Shown: piece by piece, positions 1-6,821 of the stretch
How positions within the stretch are numbered: position 1 is the stretch's first letter
How the letters are laid out: each line of letters starts with the position of its first letter
Assembly (NCBI GenBank): GCA_006227805.1
Contig: SBFT01000094.1
Span: 1-19,845, forward strand
Reading direction: 5' to 3'
Length of the DNA stretch: 19,845 nt
Source of the DNA: Paracoccaceae bacterium
Lineage (GTDB): Bacteria > Pseudomonadota > Alphaproteobacteria > Rhodobacterales > Rhodobacteraceae
Program-made: the position numbers and the translations under genes
Notes under the pieces: generated by a model
What the model was told of the DNA's origin: nothing
Seen by the model: only the letters and a program-made list of their open reading frames with translations
Database searches by the model: none

Positions 1-770
1 GCGCCCGCATGGGTCCGCGCGCGATCCGCGAGGCCTCCTGCCTGCAACCCTACGATCCGCCCTATGGCTGGCCCTATGATCCGCTGTCGGCGCTGGCCAT
101 CGTGGACTACGGCGATATGGCCTTCGACTATGCCGACGTGCCCGCCTTTCCCGACCGGCTGACCGATCACATCCGCACCATCCTGAAATCCGGCGCGGCC
201 TCGGTCGTGCTGGGCGGGGACCACTACATCTCGTTCCCGATCCTGCGGGCCTATGCCGAGAAGTTCGGGCCGATGTCGCTGATCCATTTCGACGCCCATT
301 CCGACACCTGGCCCGACGACAACCTCAGGCGCATCGACCACGGCACCATGTTCTACAAGGCCGTCAAGACCGGGATCGTGGACCCTGCGACCTCGGTCCA
401 GATCGGCATCCGCACCACGAACGAGGACAACCTGGGCGTGCCCACGCTGGACGCGGCCTGGGTGCACCGGAACGGGCCCGACGCCACCGCCGAGCGCGTG
501 CGCGAGATCCTGGGCGACCGGCCGGCCTACCTGACCTTCGACATCGACGCGCTGGACCCCGCCTTCGCGCCCGGCACCGGCACGCCGGTCTGGGGCGGGC
601 TGGCCAGCTGGCAGGCGGCGGCGATCCTGCGCGCGCTTGCCGGACTGAACATCAAGGGGGGCGACGTGGTCGAGGTCTCGCCGCCCTATGACACCACAGG
701 CGCCACCGCCATCGCGGGCGCCCATGTGGCGACCGACATCATCGCGCTGATCGGATGGCCCAGGAGATGA
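1..770 (+). CDS. speB: Agmatinase-family ureohydrolase, 5' partial
   Basis: The gene enters from the left edge; the first whole codon in frame is at position 3, so the ATG at 9 is internal and the true start lies outside. It belongs to the arginase/agmatinase (ureohydrolase) family, binuclear-manganese enzymes that split a guanidino group to urea plus an amine, in the cytoplasm. The metal-binding signatures are all visible: GGDH near base 213, DAHSD near 290, and DIDALDPAFAPGTGTP near 540-590. The ending NIKGGDVVEVSPPYD is also typical of agmatinases. Agmatine to putrescine plus urea is the usual annotation, but relatives act on guanidinobutyrate, guanidinopropionate or guanidine, and the substrate cannot be read from sequence alone. 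Its stop TGA (768-770) overlaps an ATG of the next, related gene, so the two are probably translated together. Confidence 0.9.
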   Translation, partial: ARMGPRAIREASCLQPYDPPYGWPYDPLSALAIVDYGDMAFDYADVPAFPDRLTDHIRTILKSGAASVVLGGDHYISFPILRAYAEKFGPMSLIHFDAHSDTWPDDNLRRIDHGTMFYKAVKTGIVDPATSVQIGIRTTNEDNLGVPTLDAAWVHRNGPDATAERVREILGDRPAYLTFDIDALDPAFAPGTGTPVWGGLASWQAAAILRALAGLNIKGGDVVEVSPPYDTTGATAIAGAHVATDIIALIGWPRR

Positions 771-1714
771 GCGACAGGAACCAGCCCATCAGCGGCAACG
801 ACCTGGCGCGGTTTTCCGGGCCGAACACCTTCATGCGCCTGCCGCAGGCGAACGGCCTCGACGATCTGGACGTGGCGATCCTGGGCGTGCCGATGGACAT
901 CGGCACCTCGTGGCGGTCGGGCACGCGGTTCGGACCGAAGCAGATCCGTTCGGAATCGGCGATGATCCGGCCCTACAACCTGCAGACGGGCGCGGCCCCC
1001 TTCGACAGCCTGCAGGTGGCCGATATCGGCGACCTGGCGATCAACACCTTCTCGCTCTCCGAGAGTATCAGAATTATATCAGAGAGTTATGACCAGATCC
1101 TCAGCCATGACGTGATCCCGGTGGCGCTGGGCGGCGATCATTCGATCACCCTGCCGATCCTGCGCGCGATCGCGCGCAAGCATGGACCCGTCGCGCTGGT
1201 CCATGTCGATGCCCATGCCGATGTGAACGACGAGATGTTCGGCATGCGCGAGACCCACGGCACCGTCTTCCGCCGCGCCTGGGAAGAGGGCCTGATCATC
1301 CCCGAGAAGGTCTACCAGATCGGGCTGCGGGGCACCGGCTATGCCGCGACCGACTTCACCGAGGCGCAGGGCTGGGGCTTCCAGATGTTCCTGGCGCCCG
1401 AACTCTGGCACAAGTCGCTGTCGAACTTGGGTGCGGAAATACGTCGCGACATCGGCGATAGGCCCGCTTACGTGACCTATGATATCGATAGTCTCGACCC
1501 GGCCTATGCGCCGGGCACCGGCACACCGGAGATCGGCGGGCTGACCACGCCGCAGGCGCTGGAACTGATCCGCGCCCTGCGGGGTCTGAACATCGTGGGC
1601 TGCGACCTGGTCGAGGTCTCGCCGCCCTATGATCCGTCGGGCAACACCGCGCTGACGGCGGCGAACCTGGTCTACGAGCTGCTCTGCGTGCTGCCGGGCG
1701 TGTCCTACAGATAG
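767..1714 (+). CDS. Second agmatinase-family ureohydrolase (tandem paralogue)
   Basis: This is a complete ureohydrolase of about 315 residues and a paralogue of the gene before it. Metal ligands are intact: GGDHSITLP (about base 1132), DAHAD (about 1207) and DIDSLDPAYAPGTGTP (about 1483-1530). I chose the ATG at 767 because it forms a 4-base ATGA overlap with the upstream stop and gives the N-terminus MSDRNQPISGNDLARFSGPN. An ATG at 755 is the alternative and adds four residues; neither has a well-spaced ribosome-binding site. The substrate is unknown: agmatine, guanidinobutyrate, guanidinopropionate or another guanidino compound. Two copies side by side suggest divided substrates or a hetero-oligomer, which is inference. 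Two short islands, about 1061-1090 and 1425-1495, use rare AT-rich codons (AGA, ATA, AGT, TCA, AGG) unlike the rest of the gene. Confidence 0.9.
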   Translation: MSDRNQPISGNDLARFSGPNTFMRLPQANGLDDLDVAILGVPMDIGTSWRSGTRFGPKQIRSESAMIRPYNLQTGAAPFDSLQVADIGDLAINTFSLSESIRIISESYDQILSHDVIPVALGGDHSITLPILRAIARKHGPVALVHVDAHADVNDEMFGMRETHGTVFRRAWEEGLIIPEKVYQIGLRGTGYAATDFTEAQGWGFQMFLAPELWHKSLSNLGAEIRRDIGDRPAYVTYDIDSLDPAYAPGTGTPEIGGLTTPQALELIRALRGLNIVGCDLVEVSPPYDPSGNTALTAANLVYELLCVLPGVSYR

Positions 1715-1715
1715 T

Positions 1716-1732
1716 CCCGCGCCCGGCGCGGG
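1716..1732. other. GC-rich inverted repeat after the ureohydrolase pair
   Basis: CCCGCGC (1716-1722) pairs with GCGCGGG (1726-1732) around a 3-base loop, starting 2 bases after the stop codon at 1714. No T-run follows, and the ribosome-binding site of the next gene (GGGAG, 1735-1739) is 3 bases downstream. It may slow ribosome entry or stabilise the upstream mRNA end. It is unlikely to be an efficient terminator. Confidence 0.45.
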
Positions 1733-1745
1733 CCGGGAGACGGCC

Positions 1746-2168
1746 ATGGGAAGGCTGATGATGCTGCTTTGGGTGCTGATCGCGGTGGTCGTGGTTGGGA
1801 TGGGCTATATCCGCCTGGCCCCGAGCGACCCCGCGCAGTGGCATGTGCCCCCGCGGGTGACGCAGGACGAGAACCTGGCCCATGGCGTCAAGCGGCTGGT
1901 GCAGGTCGGCCCCGACGATCTGGCGCGCCTCGATGCGATCATCCGCGCGACCCCGCGCAGCAGGCGTCTGGCCGGATCGGTCGAGGAGGGCTTCGTGACC
2001 TACGTGACCCGCAGCCGGATCATGGGGTTTCCCGATTACACCACCCTCCGGCAGGAGGGCGACAGCCTGCAGGTCTACGGACGTCTGCGGTTCGGGCGCT
2101 CGGACCTGGGGGTGAACCGCGCCCGCGTCGATGGCTGGCTGGCCGAGTTGGCCCGGGTGCGGCAGTGA
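1746..2168 (+). CDS. DUF1499-family membrane-anchored protein
   Basis: This 140-residue protein has one hydrophobic N-terminal segment (about residues 5-23, MMLLWVLIAVVVVGMGYI), so it is probably anchored in the inner membrane with the rest in the periplasm. The body looks like the DUF1499 family, recognised here by the pattern VTYVTRSRIMGFPDYTT and GRLRFGRSDLGVNRARVD; its function is not known. The start is supported by GGGAG at 1735-1739, six bases before the ATG. It follows the second ureohydrolase by 31 bases across a GC hairpin and may share its transcript. No catalytic motif is visible, and I cannot link it to guanidino metabolism beyond position. Confidence 0.75.
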   Translation: MGRLMMLLWVLIAVVVVGMGYIRLAPSDPAQWHVPPRVTQDENLAHGVKRLVQVGPDDLARLDAIIRATPRSRRLAGSVEEGFVTYVTRSRIMGFPDYTTLRQEGDSLQVYGRLRFGRSDLGVNRARVDGWLAELARVRQ

Positions 2169-2223
2169 CCGCAGGGGCGGGGCGCAAGTGAAGGCTTTGC
2201 AACGATAAATTGGTGTCCTGGGG

Positions 2224-2248
2224 CAAGGCTGCCGCAAGCGGGGCCTTG
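2224..2248 (+). promoter_or_regulatory. Stem-loop in the prfA leader
   Basis: CAAGGC (2224-2229) pairs perfectly with GCCTTG (2243-2248). An inner CCG/CGG stem (2232-2234 with 2239-2241) closes a CAAG loop, leaving T2230 opposite G2242 and a bulged G. It lies 32 bases before the chosen prfA start. No T-run follows, so it is not an intrinsic terminator. The gap 2169-2280 also has one AT-rich patch (2201-2211, AACGATAAATT) that may belong to a promoter, though I could not find a convincing matched -35. Confidence 0.4.
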
Positions 2249-2280
2249 ACCGGATGCCCCCGATCGCGCAGATGGGTCGC

Positions 2281-3360
2281 ATGATTTCCGACGCCCGCCT
2301 TGATCAGATCGTCCAGCGGTTCCAGTTCCTCGAGGCGCGCATGGCGGCCGGGGCAGGGCCTTCGGACATCGCCGCGCTGGCGCGGGAATACTCCGAACTC
2401 AAGCCCGTGGTGGACCGGATCGAGGCCTGGCGCCGGCTGACCCGCGACATCGCGGATGCCCAGGCGATGCTGTCCGACCCGGACATGAAGGACCTGGCCG
2501 AGGACGAACTGGCCCGCCTGCGCGCCGAGCGCCCCGGCGCCGAGGAGGCCCTGCAACGCGCGCTTCTGCCCCGGGACGAGGCCGATGCGCGCCCCGCGAT
2601 CCTGGAAATCCGCCCCGGCACCGGCGGCGACGAGGCGGCCCTCTTCGCGGCGGACCTTCTGCGCATGTATCAGCGCTATGCCGAGGCGCGCGGCTGGCGG
2701 GTCGAGATCATCGAGGAGCAGGCGACCGAACTGGGCGGCATCAAGGAAGTGATCGCCCGGATCGGCGGCGAGGGCGTCTTCGCCCGGCTGAAATACGAAA
2801 GCGGCGTGCACCGGGTCCAGCGCGTGCCCGCGACCGAAAGCGGCGGGCGCATCCATACCTCGGCCGCGACCGTCGCGGTCCTGCCCGAGGCCCAGGACGT
2901 CGACATCCAGATCGATCCGAACGATCTGCGCATCGACACGATGCGGTCCTCGGGCGCGGGCGGGCAGCATGTCAACACCACCGATTCGGCGGTGCGGATC
3001 ACCCATGTTCCCACCGGCATCGTCGTGACGTCCTCCGAGAAGTCGCAGCACCAGAACCGCGCCATCGCGATGCAGGTGCTGAAGGCGCGGCTCTACGACC
3101 TGGAACGCCGCCGGGCCGAGGAGGCCCGCGCCGCCGACCGCAAGGCCCAGGTGGGCAGCGGCGACCGGTCGGAACGCATCCGCACCTACAATTTCCCGCA
3201 GGGTCGCATGACCGATCACCGGATCAACCTGACGCTCTACAAGCTGGACCAGGTGATGCAGGGCGACCTGGACGAGGTGATCGACGCCCTGACGGCGGAC
3301 GCTCAGGCGCGGCTTCTGGCCGAAGCCGAAGACCGCCCTGCGACCGGGGCCATGACGTGA
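2281..3360 (+). CDS. prfA: Peptide chain release factor 1 (RF1)
   Basis: RF1 recognises UAA and UAG in the ribosomal A site and triggers release of the finished peptide. With the start at 2281 the protein has 359 residues, close to the 360 of E. coli RF1. The codon-recognition PxT motif is PAT at residues 183-185 (in VQRVPATESGGRIHTS), which marks RF1 rather than RF2. The catalytic GGQ is at 227-229 (in SGAGGQHVN). In-frame ATGs at 2254 and 2272 would add 9 or 3 residues; I prefer 2281 because MISDARLDQIVQRF matches where the family normally begins. No strong ribosome-binding site is seen for any of them. The 3' end overlaps prmC by four bases, so substrate and modifying enzyme are made together. 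Confidence 0.97.
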   Translation: MISDARLDQIVQRFQFLEARMAAGAGPSDIAALAREYSELKPVVDRIEAWRRLTRDIADAQAMLSDPDMKDLAEDELARLRAERPGAEEALQRALLPRDEADARPAILEIRPGTGGDEAALFAADLLRMYQRYAEARGWRVEIIEEQATELGGIKEVIARIGGEGVFARLKYESGVHRVQRVPATESGGRIHTSAATVAVLPEAQDVDIQIDPNDLRIDTMRSSGAGGQHVNTTDSAVRITHVPTGIVVTSSEKSQHQNRAIAMQVLKARLYDLERRRAEEARAADRKAQVGSGDRSERIRTYNFPQGRMTDHRINLTLYKLDQVMQGDLDEVIDALTADAQARLLAEAEDRPATGAMT

Positions 3361-4208
3361 CCACCGCCGCCGCCGCCATGATCGCCGCGACGGCGCGGCT
3401 GCGCGCGGCGGGCGTCGACGATCCGGCGCGTGACGCGCGCCTGCTGCTGGCCCATGCCGCGCGGATCGAGGCGGCGCGGGTGACGCTGATCGCGCCCGAG
3501 GACCTGGCCCCCGACATCGAGGACCGCTACGAACAGCTGATCTCGCTGAGGGCCGTCCGCGTGCCGGTGTCCCACCTGCTGGGCGAGCGTCACTTCTACG
3601 GCCGCCGCTTCAAGGTCAGCCGGGAAGTCCTTGATCCAAGGCCGGAAACCGAAACCCTGGTCGAGGCCGCGCTGGCCGCGCCCTTCACCCGCGTGCTGGA
3701 CCTGGGCGTGGGGTCGGGCGCGATCCTGGTGACGCTTCTGGCGGAAAACCCCCGGGCGACGGGTCTGGGCGTGGATCTCTCGGAAGCCGCCTGCCTCCAG
3801 GCCAGCGCCAACGCCGTCCTGCACCGGGTCGAGGCGCGCTGCGACATCCGGCGGTCGGACTGGTTCGGCGCGGTGGAGGGGCTTTTCGACCTGATCGTGT
3901 CGAACCCGCCCTACATCCCGGCGGCCGAGATCGACGGCCTTTCCGACGAGGTGCGCCACCACGAGCCGCGCATGGCCCTGACCGACGAAGGCGACGGCCT
4001 GTCCGCCTATCGCATCCTGGCCGCGCAGGCGGCGCGTCACCTGGACGCGGGCGGGCGCCTGCTTGCGGAATTCGGCCAGGGCCAGGGCGAGGAGGTCCGC
4101 GCGATCTTCGCGCGCGCGGGCTGGCGCGATCTGGCGCTGCTGGACGATCTGGACGGGCGTGCGCGCGTTCTGGCCGCCGCAGACCCGGTGCGCGACGAAG
4201 CCCCGTGA
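3357..4208 (+). CDS. prmC: RF1/RF2 N5-glutamine methyltransferase
   Basis: PrmC (HemK) uses S-adenosylmethionine to methylate the glutamine of the GGQ motif in release factors, which raises their activity. The 283-residue protein has the expected helical N-terminal domain, then RPETE (95-99), the SAM-binding loop DLGVGSG (115-121, where T is more usual than V at the fourth position) and the substrate-glutamine motif NPPY (183-186). The start is GTG inside a GTGA overlap with the prfA stop; an in-frame ATG at 3378 would remove seven residues. Four-base overlap with the gene for its own substrate implies translational coupling. A 226-base gap follows. Confidence 0.96.
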   Translation: MTTAAAAMIAATARLRAAGVDDPARDARLLLAHAARIEAARVTLIAPEDLAPDIEDRYEQLISLRAVRVPVSHLLGERHFYGRRFKVSREVLDPRPETETLVEAALAAPFTRVLDLGVGSGAILVTLLAENPRATGLGVDLSEAACLQASANAVLHRVEARCDIRRSDWFGAVEGLFDLIVSNPPYIPAAEIDGLSDEVRHHEPRMALTDEGDGLSAYRILAAQAARHLDAGGRLLAEFGQGQGEEVRAIFARAGWRDLALLDDLDGRARVLAAADPVRDEAP

Positions 4209-4434
4209 CCGAAAAAGCGCGGCTGGATGCCATTTTTGGCGAAATTCCGCCATGTGCCCCTTGTGCCAGCGCGCAAGACATGCTTTCTCAGGTGCGTCGA
4301 TCCCGAGTGGTTGCGCTTGCGGCGCTCCCGGGATCGGACGATAGCCCGACAAGTCGTGATGAGAGCTGAACGAGACTGGCGCACAGGGCACCGACGGGTT
4401 TGCAGGCACTTACCACAAGGCTGATAAACGGTTC
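4209..4434. other. Longest intergenic gap, with short inverted repeats
   Basis: This 226-base stretch between prmC and the DUF4167 gene has no coding sequence I trust. Near its start, two overlapping hairpins compete for the same bases: GCCA (4229-4232) with TGGC (4237-4240), and TGGCG (4237-4241) with CGCCA (4248-4252). Further on, CGATCCCG (4298-4305) pairs with CGGGATCG (4329-4336) over a 23-base loop. Neither has a T-run placed like a terminator. The gap could hold prmC transcript ends, a small RNA, or regulator sites for the DUF4167 promoter; the sequence does not decide. Confidence 0.35.
4400..4428 (+). promoter_or_regulatory. Candidate promoter giving a leaderless DUF4167 mRNA
   Basis: TTGCAG (4400-4405, 3 of 6 matches to TTGACA) and GATAAA (4423-4428, 4 of 6 to TATAAT) are 17 bases apart. 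Six bases after the -10 comes the A of the ATG at 4435, exactly where transcription would begin. No ribosome-binding site lies at a usable distance before that ATG. Leaderless mRNAs are known in alphaproteobacteria. This is a consensus match by eye, so moderate to low confidence. Confidence 0.35.
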
Positions 4435-5010
4435 ATGAGATCATCCAAGTCACGATCGCGGTCGAAATCCAACCGCAACCGTCCCTCGGGCGGCAACGTC
4501 GTCAACCGGGTCTTCGACAGCTCGGGCCCCGAGGGCAAGGTCCGCGGCACGCCCCAGCAGATCATCGACAAGTACAACCAGCTGGCGCGTGACGCGCAAC
4601 TGGCGAATGATCGTGTCGCGGCCGAGAATTTCCAGCAACATGCCGAACATTACCTGCGGATGCTGAGCGAGGCCCAGCGCGAGGTCGACGCCCGCCGCGA
4701 GGAGATGGAGCGTCAGAACCGCGAGCGTCAGGCCGAACGCGACCGCGAACGCGCCGACCGCCAGGAACGCGAATCGAACGGCGGCGCCGTGGCCGAGCCG
4801 CAGGACGACCAGCGCGCCGGTGGATCCGGTCTCGAGATCGCGGGCGAGGCCGATGCCGATGCCGAGGAGACGGAAGGCAGCACCCTGGTCGAGACACCCG
4901 AGAGCGCGCCGAAGAAGCCCCGCCGCAAGCCCCGCCGCAGGCCCGAGGATCAGGGCCGTGAGACGGCGACTTCGTCCGGCGGAGACGATCCGGCCGAAGC
5001 GGCCGAGTAA
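4435..5010 (+). CDS. DUF4167 domain protein, possible RNA-binding
   Basis: This 191-residue protein belongs to the DUF4167 family of alphaproteobacteria, whose function is not established. Residues 1-16 are a Ser/Arg/Lys-rich tail (RSSKSRSRSKSNRNR). Residues 20-80 are the conserved domain, with NRVFDSSGPEGKVRGTPQQI and later AAENFQQHAEHYLRML. Residues 81-115 are a highly charged Arg/Glu helix, probably coiled coil, and 116-191 are disordered acidic sequence broken by a basic patch KKPRRKPRRR (160-169). This layout suits nucleic-acid or ribosome binding, which is inference. The ATG is chosen from the family's typical N-terminus; there is no ribosome-binding site. Its stop is 3 bases from the stop of convergent rsmA. 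An imperfect terminator-like repeat CGGCCG-AAG-CGGCCG lies inside its last codons (4991-5005). Confidence 0.82.
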   Translation: MRSSKSRSRSKSNRNRPSGGNVVNRVFDSSGPEGKVRGTPQQIIDKYNQLARDAQLANDRVAAENFQQHAEHYLRMLSEAQREVDARREEMERQNRERQAERDRERADRQERESNGGAVAEPQDDQRAGGSGLEIAGEADADAEETEGSTLVETPESAPKKPRRKPRRRPEDQGRETATSSGGDDPAEAAE

Positions 5011-5013
5011 CCC

Positions 5014-5856
5014 TCAGCCCTTCGCCACTTCGCGCGCCAGCGCGCAGAACGCCTCGAGCGAGACCTGTTCGGCCCGTTCGGTGGGGGCGATGCCCGCCGC
5101 GCGCAGCCGGTCCTCGATATCGGGTGCGATCCCCTTCAGGGCCGCGCGCAGCATCTTGCGCCGCTGGTTGAAGGCCGCGGCCACCACGCGCGACAGGACG
5201 GCCGCATCCGCCGGATGGCGCGGCGCGGGCAGGGCGGTCAGATGCACGACGGCGCTGTCGACCTTGGGCGCCGGCGTGAAGGCCGAGGCGGGCAGCGACA
5301 TCACGATCTTCGCATCCGCCCGCCATTGCGCCAGCACGGCCAGGCGGCCATAGGCCTTGCCGCCGGGGCGCGCGACGATCCGCTCGGCCACCTCGCGCTG
5401 GAACATCAGGGTCAGGCTGGTCCAGAAGGGCGGCCAGGCGGGCGGCGTCAGCCAGCGCACCAGAAGCTCGGTCCCGACATTGTAGGGCAGGTTCGCCACA
5501 ACCTTGATCGGTGGCGTCAGCAGGGCGGCCGCGTCGATCTTTAGCGCGTCGCCTTCCACCACCTGCAAGCGGCCGGGATAGGCCTGCGCGATCTGATCCA
5601 GTGCCGGCAGGCAGCGCGCGTCCTTTTCCACCGCCAGCACGCGGCGCGCGCCCGCGGCCAGAAGCCCGCGCGTCAGCCCGCCGGGGCCGGGGCCGATCTC
5701 GAGCACGTCCGCGCCGGTCAGATCGCCCGCCGCGCGCGCGATCTTGGCGGTCAGGTTCAGATCCAGCAGAAAGTTCTGTCCCAGCGCCTTCTTGGCGGAC
5801 AGCCCGTGCGCGGCGATGACCTCGCGCAGGGGCGGAAGGGCGTCGATCCCGCTCAT
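5014..5856 (-). CDS. rsmA: 16S rRNA (A1518/A1519) dimethyltransferase
   Basis: RsmA (KsgA) dimethylates two adjacent adenines in the 3' hairpin of 16S rRNA late in 30S assembly; its loss gives kasugamycin resistance in E. coli. The 280-residue protein shows GQNFL (26-30), the SAM loop EIGPGPGG (53-60), the catalytic NLPY (122-125), then FTPAPKVDSAV and FNQRRKMLR towards the C-terminus, all standard for the family. It is the last gene of the lptF-to-rsmA operon. Its ATG lies in a 4-base ATGA overlap with the pdxA stop, so translation is probably coupled. Its stop is 3 bases from the convergent DUF4167 stop, leaving no room for a terminator between them. Confidence 0.97.
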   Translation of the reverse strand: MSGIDALPPLREVIAAHGLSAKKALGQNFLLDLNLTAKIARAAGDLTGADVLEIGPGPGGLTRGLLAAGARRVLAVEKDARCLPALDQIAQAYPGRLQVVEGDALKIDAAALLTPPIKVVANLPYNVGTELLVRWLTPPAWPPFWTSLTLMFQREVAERIVARPGGKAYGRLAVLAQWRADAKIVMSLPASAFTPAPKVDSAVVHLTALPAPRHPADAAVLSRVVAAAFNQRRKMLRAALKGIAPDIEDRLRAAGIAPTERAEQVSLEAFCALAREVAKG

Positions 5857-6821
5857 CCGCGCGCGCTCATCGCGCGCGCCAGTTTCAGCGCCTCGATCAG
5901 GCTGGTCGGGTTGGCGATGCCGCGCCCGGCGATGTCGAAGGCGGTGCCGTGATCGGGCGAGGTGCGCACGAAGGGCAGGCCCAGCGTCACGTTCACGCCG
6001 CGGTCGAAATCCAGCGTCTTGACCGGGATCAGCGCCTGGTCGTGATACATCGCGACCGCCACGTCATAGCGCGCCCGCGCCGCGGCGTGGAACATCGTGT
6101 CGGCGGGGTGGGGGCCGGTGATGGCCAGCCCCTCGGCGGCCAGTCCGGCGATCAGCCCCGCGATCCAGGTGCCTTCCTCGTGCCCCAGCTTGCCGCCTTC
6201 GCCGGCATGGGGGTTCAGCCCCGCCACGGCGACGCGGGGGCTGTCCAGTCCGAAATGGCGGCGCAGACCCTCGACGGTGATCCTAATCGTGTCACGCAGC
6301 AGATCGGGTGTCAGCTGGACCGCGACCTGCGACAGCGGGATGTGGATGGTCGTCGGCACCACGCGCAATTGCGGCGAGACCAGCATCATCACCACGCGTT
6401 CGACCCCGCCCAGCGCGGCCAGGAACTCTGTATGGCCGGGATAGGCGAACCCCGCCCCGTCGATCAGCACCTGTTTCGAGATGGGCGCGGTGGTGACCGC
6501 GCTGGCCCGCCCGGTCTGGACCAGCGCCACGGCGCGTTCGATCACCGAGACGGTCGCGGGCGCGTTGGCCGGATCCGGATGACCGGGGCGGGCGGGCGCG
6601 GGAAAGGGGTGGCGCAGCACCGGCAGGCCGCGCGCGGCGGCGGCCGCCGTCTCTTCCGGGGCCTCGATCACCGCGACCGAAGTGCCTTCGGGCAGATGCG
6701 AAGGGTCTCCCAGAAGGAAGAAGGGCAGCGACGCGCCCAGGTCCGTCCAGGCCTTCGCCGCCAGTTCCGGCCCGATCCCCGCCGGATCGCCACAGGTCAG
6801 CGCGATGGGCGCGTCGGTCAT
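5853..6821 (-). CDS. pdxA: 4-hydroxythreonine-4-phosphate dehydrogenase
   Basis: PdxA oxidises 4-phosphohydroxy-L-threonine with NAD in the DXP-dependent route to pyridoxal phosphate (vitamin B6). The protein has 322 residues. GDPAGIGPEL is at 11-20 and YPGHTEF around 127-133. The three metal-binding histidines known in E. coli PdxA (166, 211, 266) appear here at 160 (TTIHIPL), 205 (NPHAGE) and 260 (AMYHDQ), each shifted by six. It overlaps surA upstream and rsmA downstream by four bases each, the same gene order as in E. coli. No separate ribosome-binding site of note is seen, which fits coupled translation. Confidence 0.97.
   Translation of the reverse strand: MTDAPIALTCGDPAGIGPELAAKAWTDLGASLPFFLLGDPSHLPEGTSVAVIEAPEETAAAAARGLPVLRHPFPAPARPGHPDPANAPATVSVIERAVALVQTGRASAVTTAPISKQVLIDGAGFAYPGHTEFLAALGGVERVVMMLVSPQLRVVPTTIHIPLSQVAVQLTPDLLRDTIRITVEGLRRHFGLDSPRVAVAGLNPHAGEGGKLGHEEGTWIAGLIAGLAAEGLAITGPHPADTMFHAAARARYDVAVAMYHDQALIPVKTLDFDRGVNVTLGLPFVRTSPDHGTAFDIAGRGIANPTSLIEALKLARAMSARG

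Noticed and set aside
4410..4417. DnaA-box-like TTACCACA
   Set aside because: It lacks one base of TTATCCACA and no other boxes are nearby, so there is no case for an origin.
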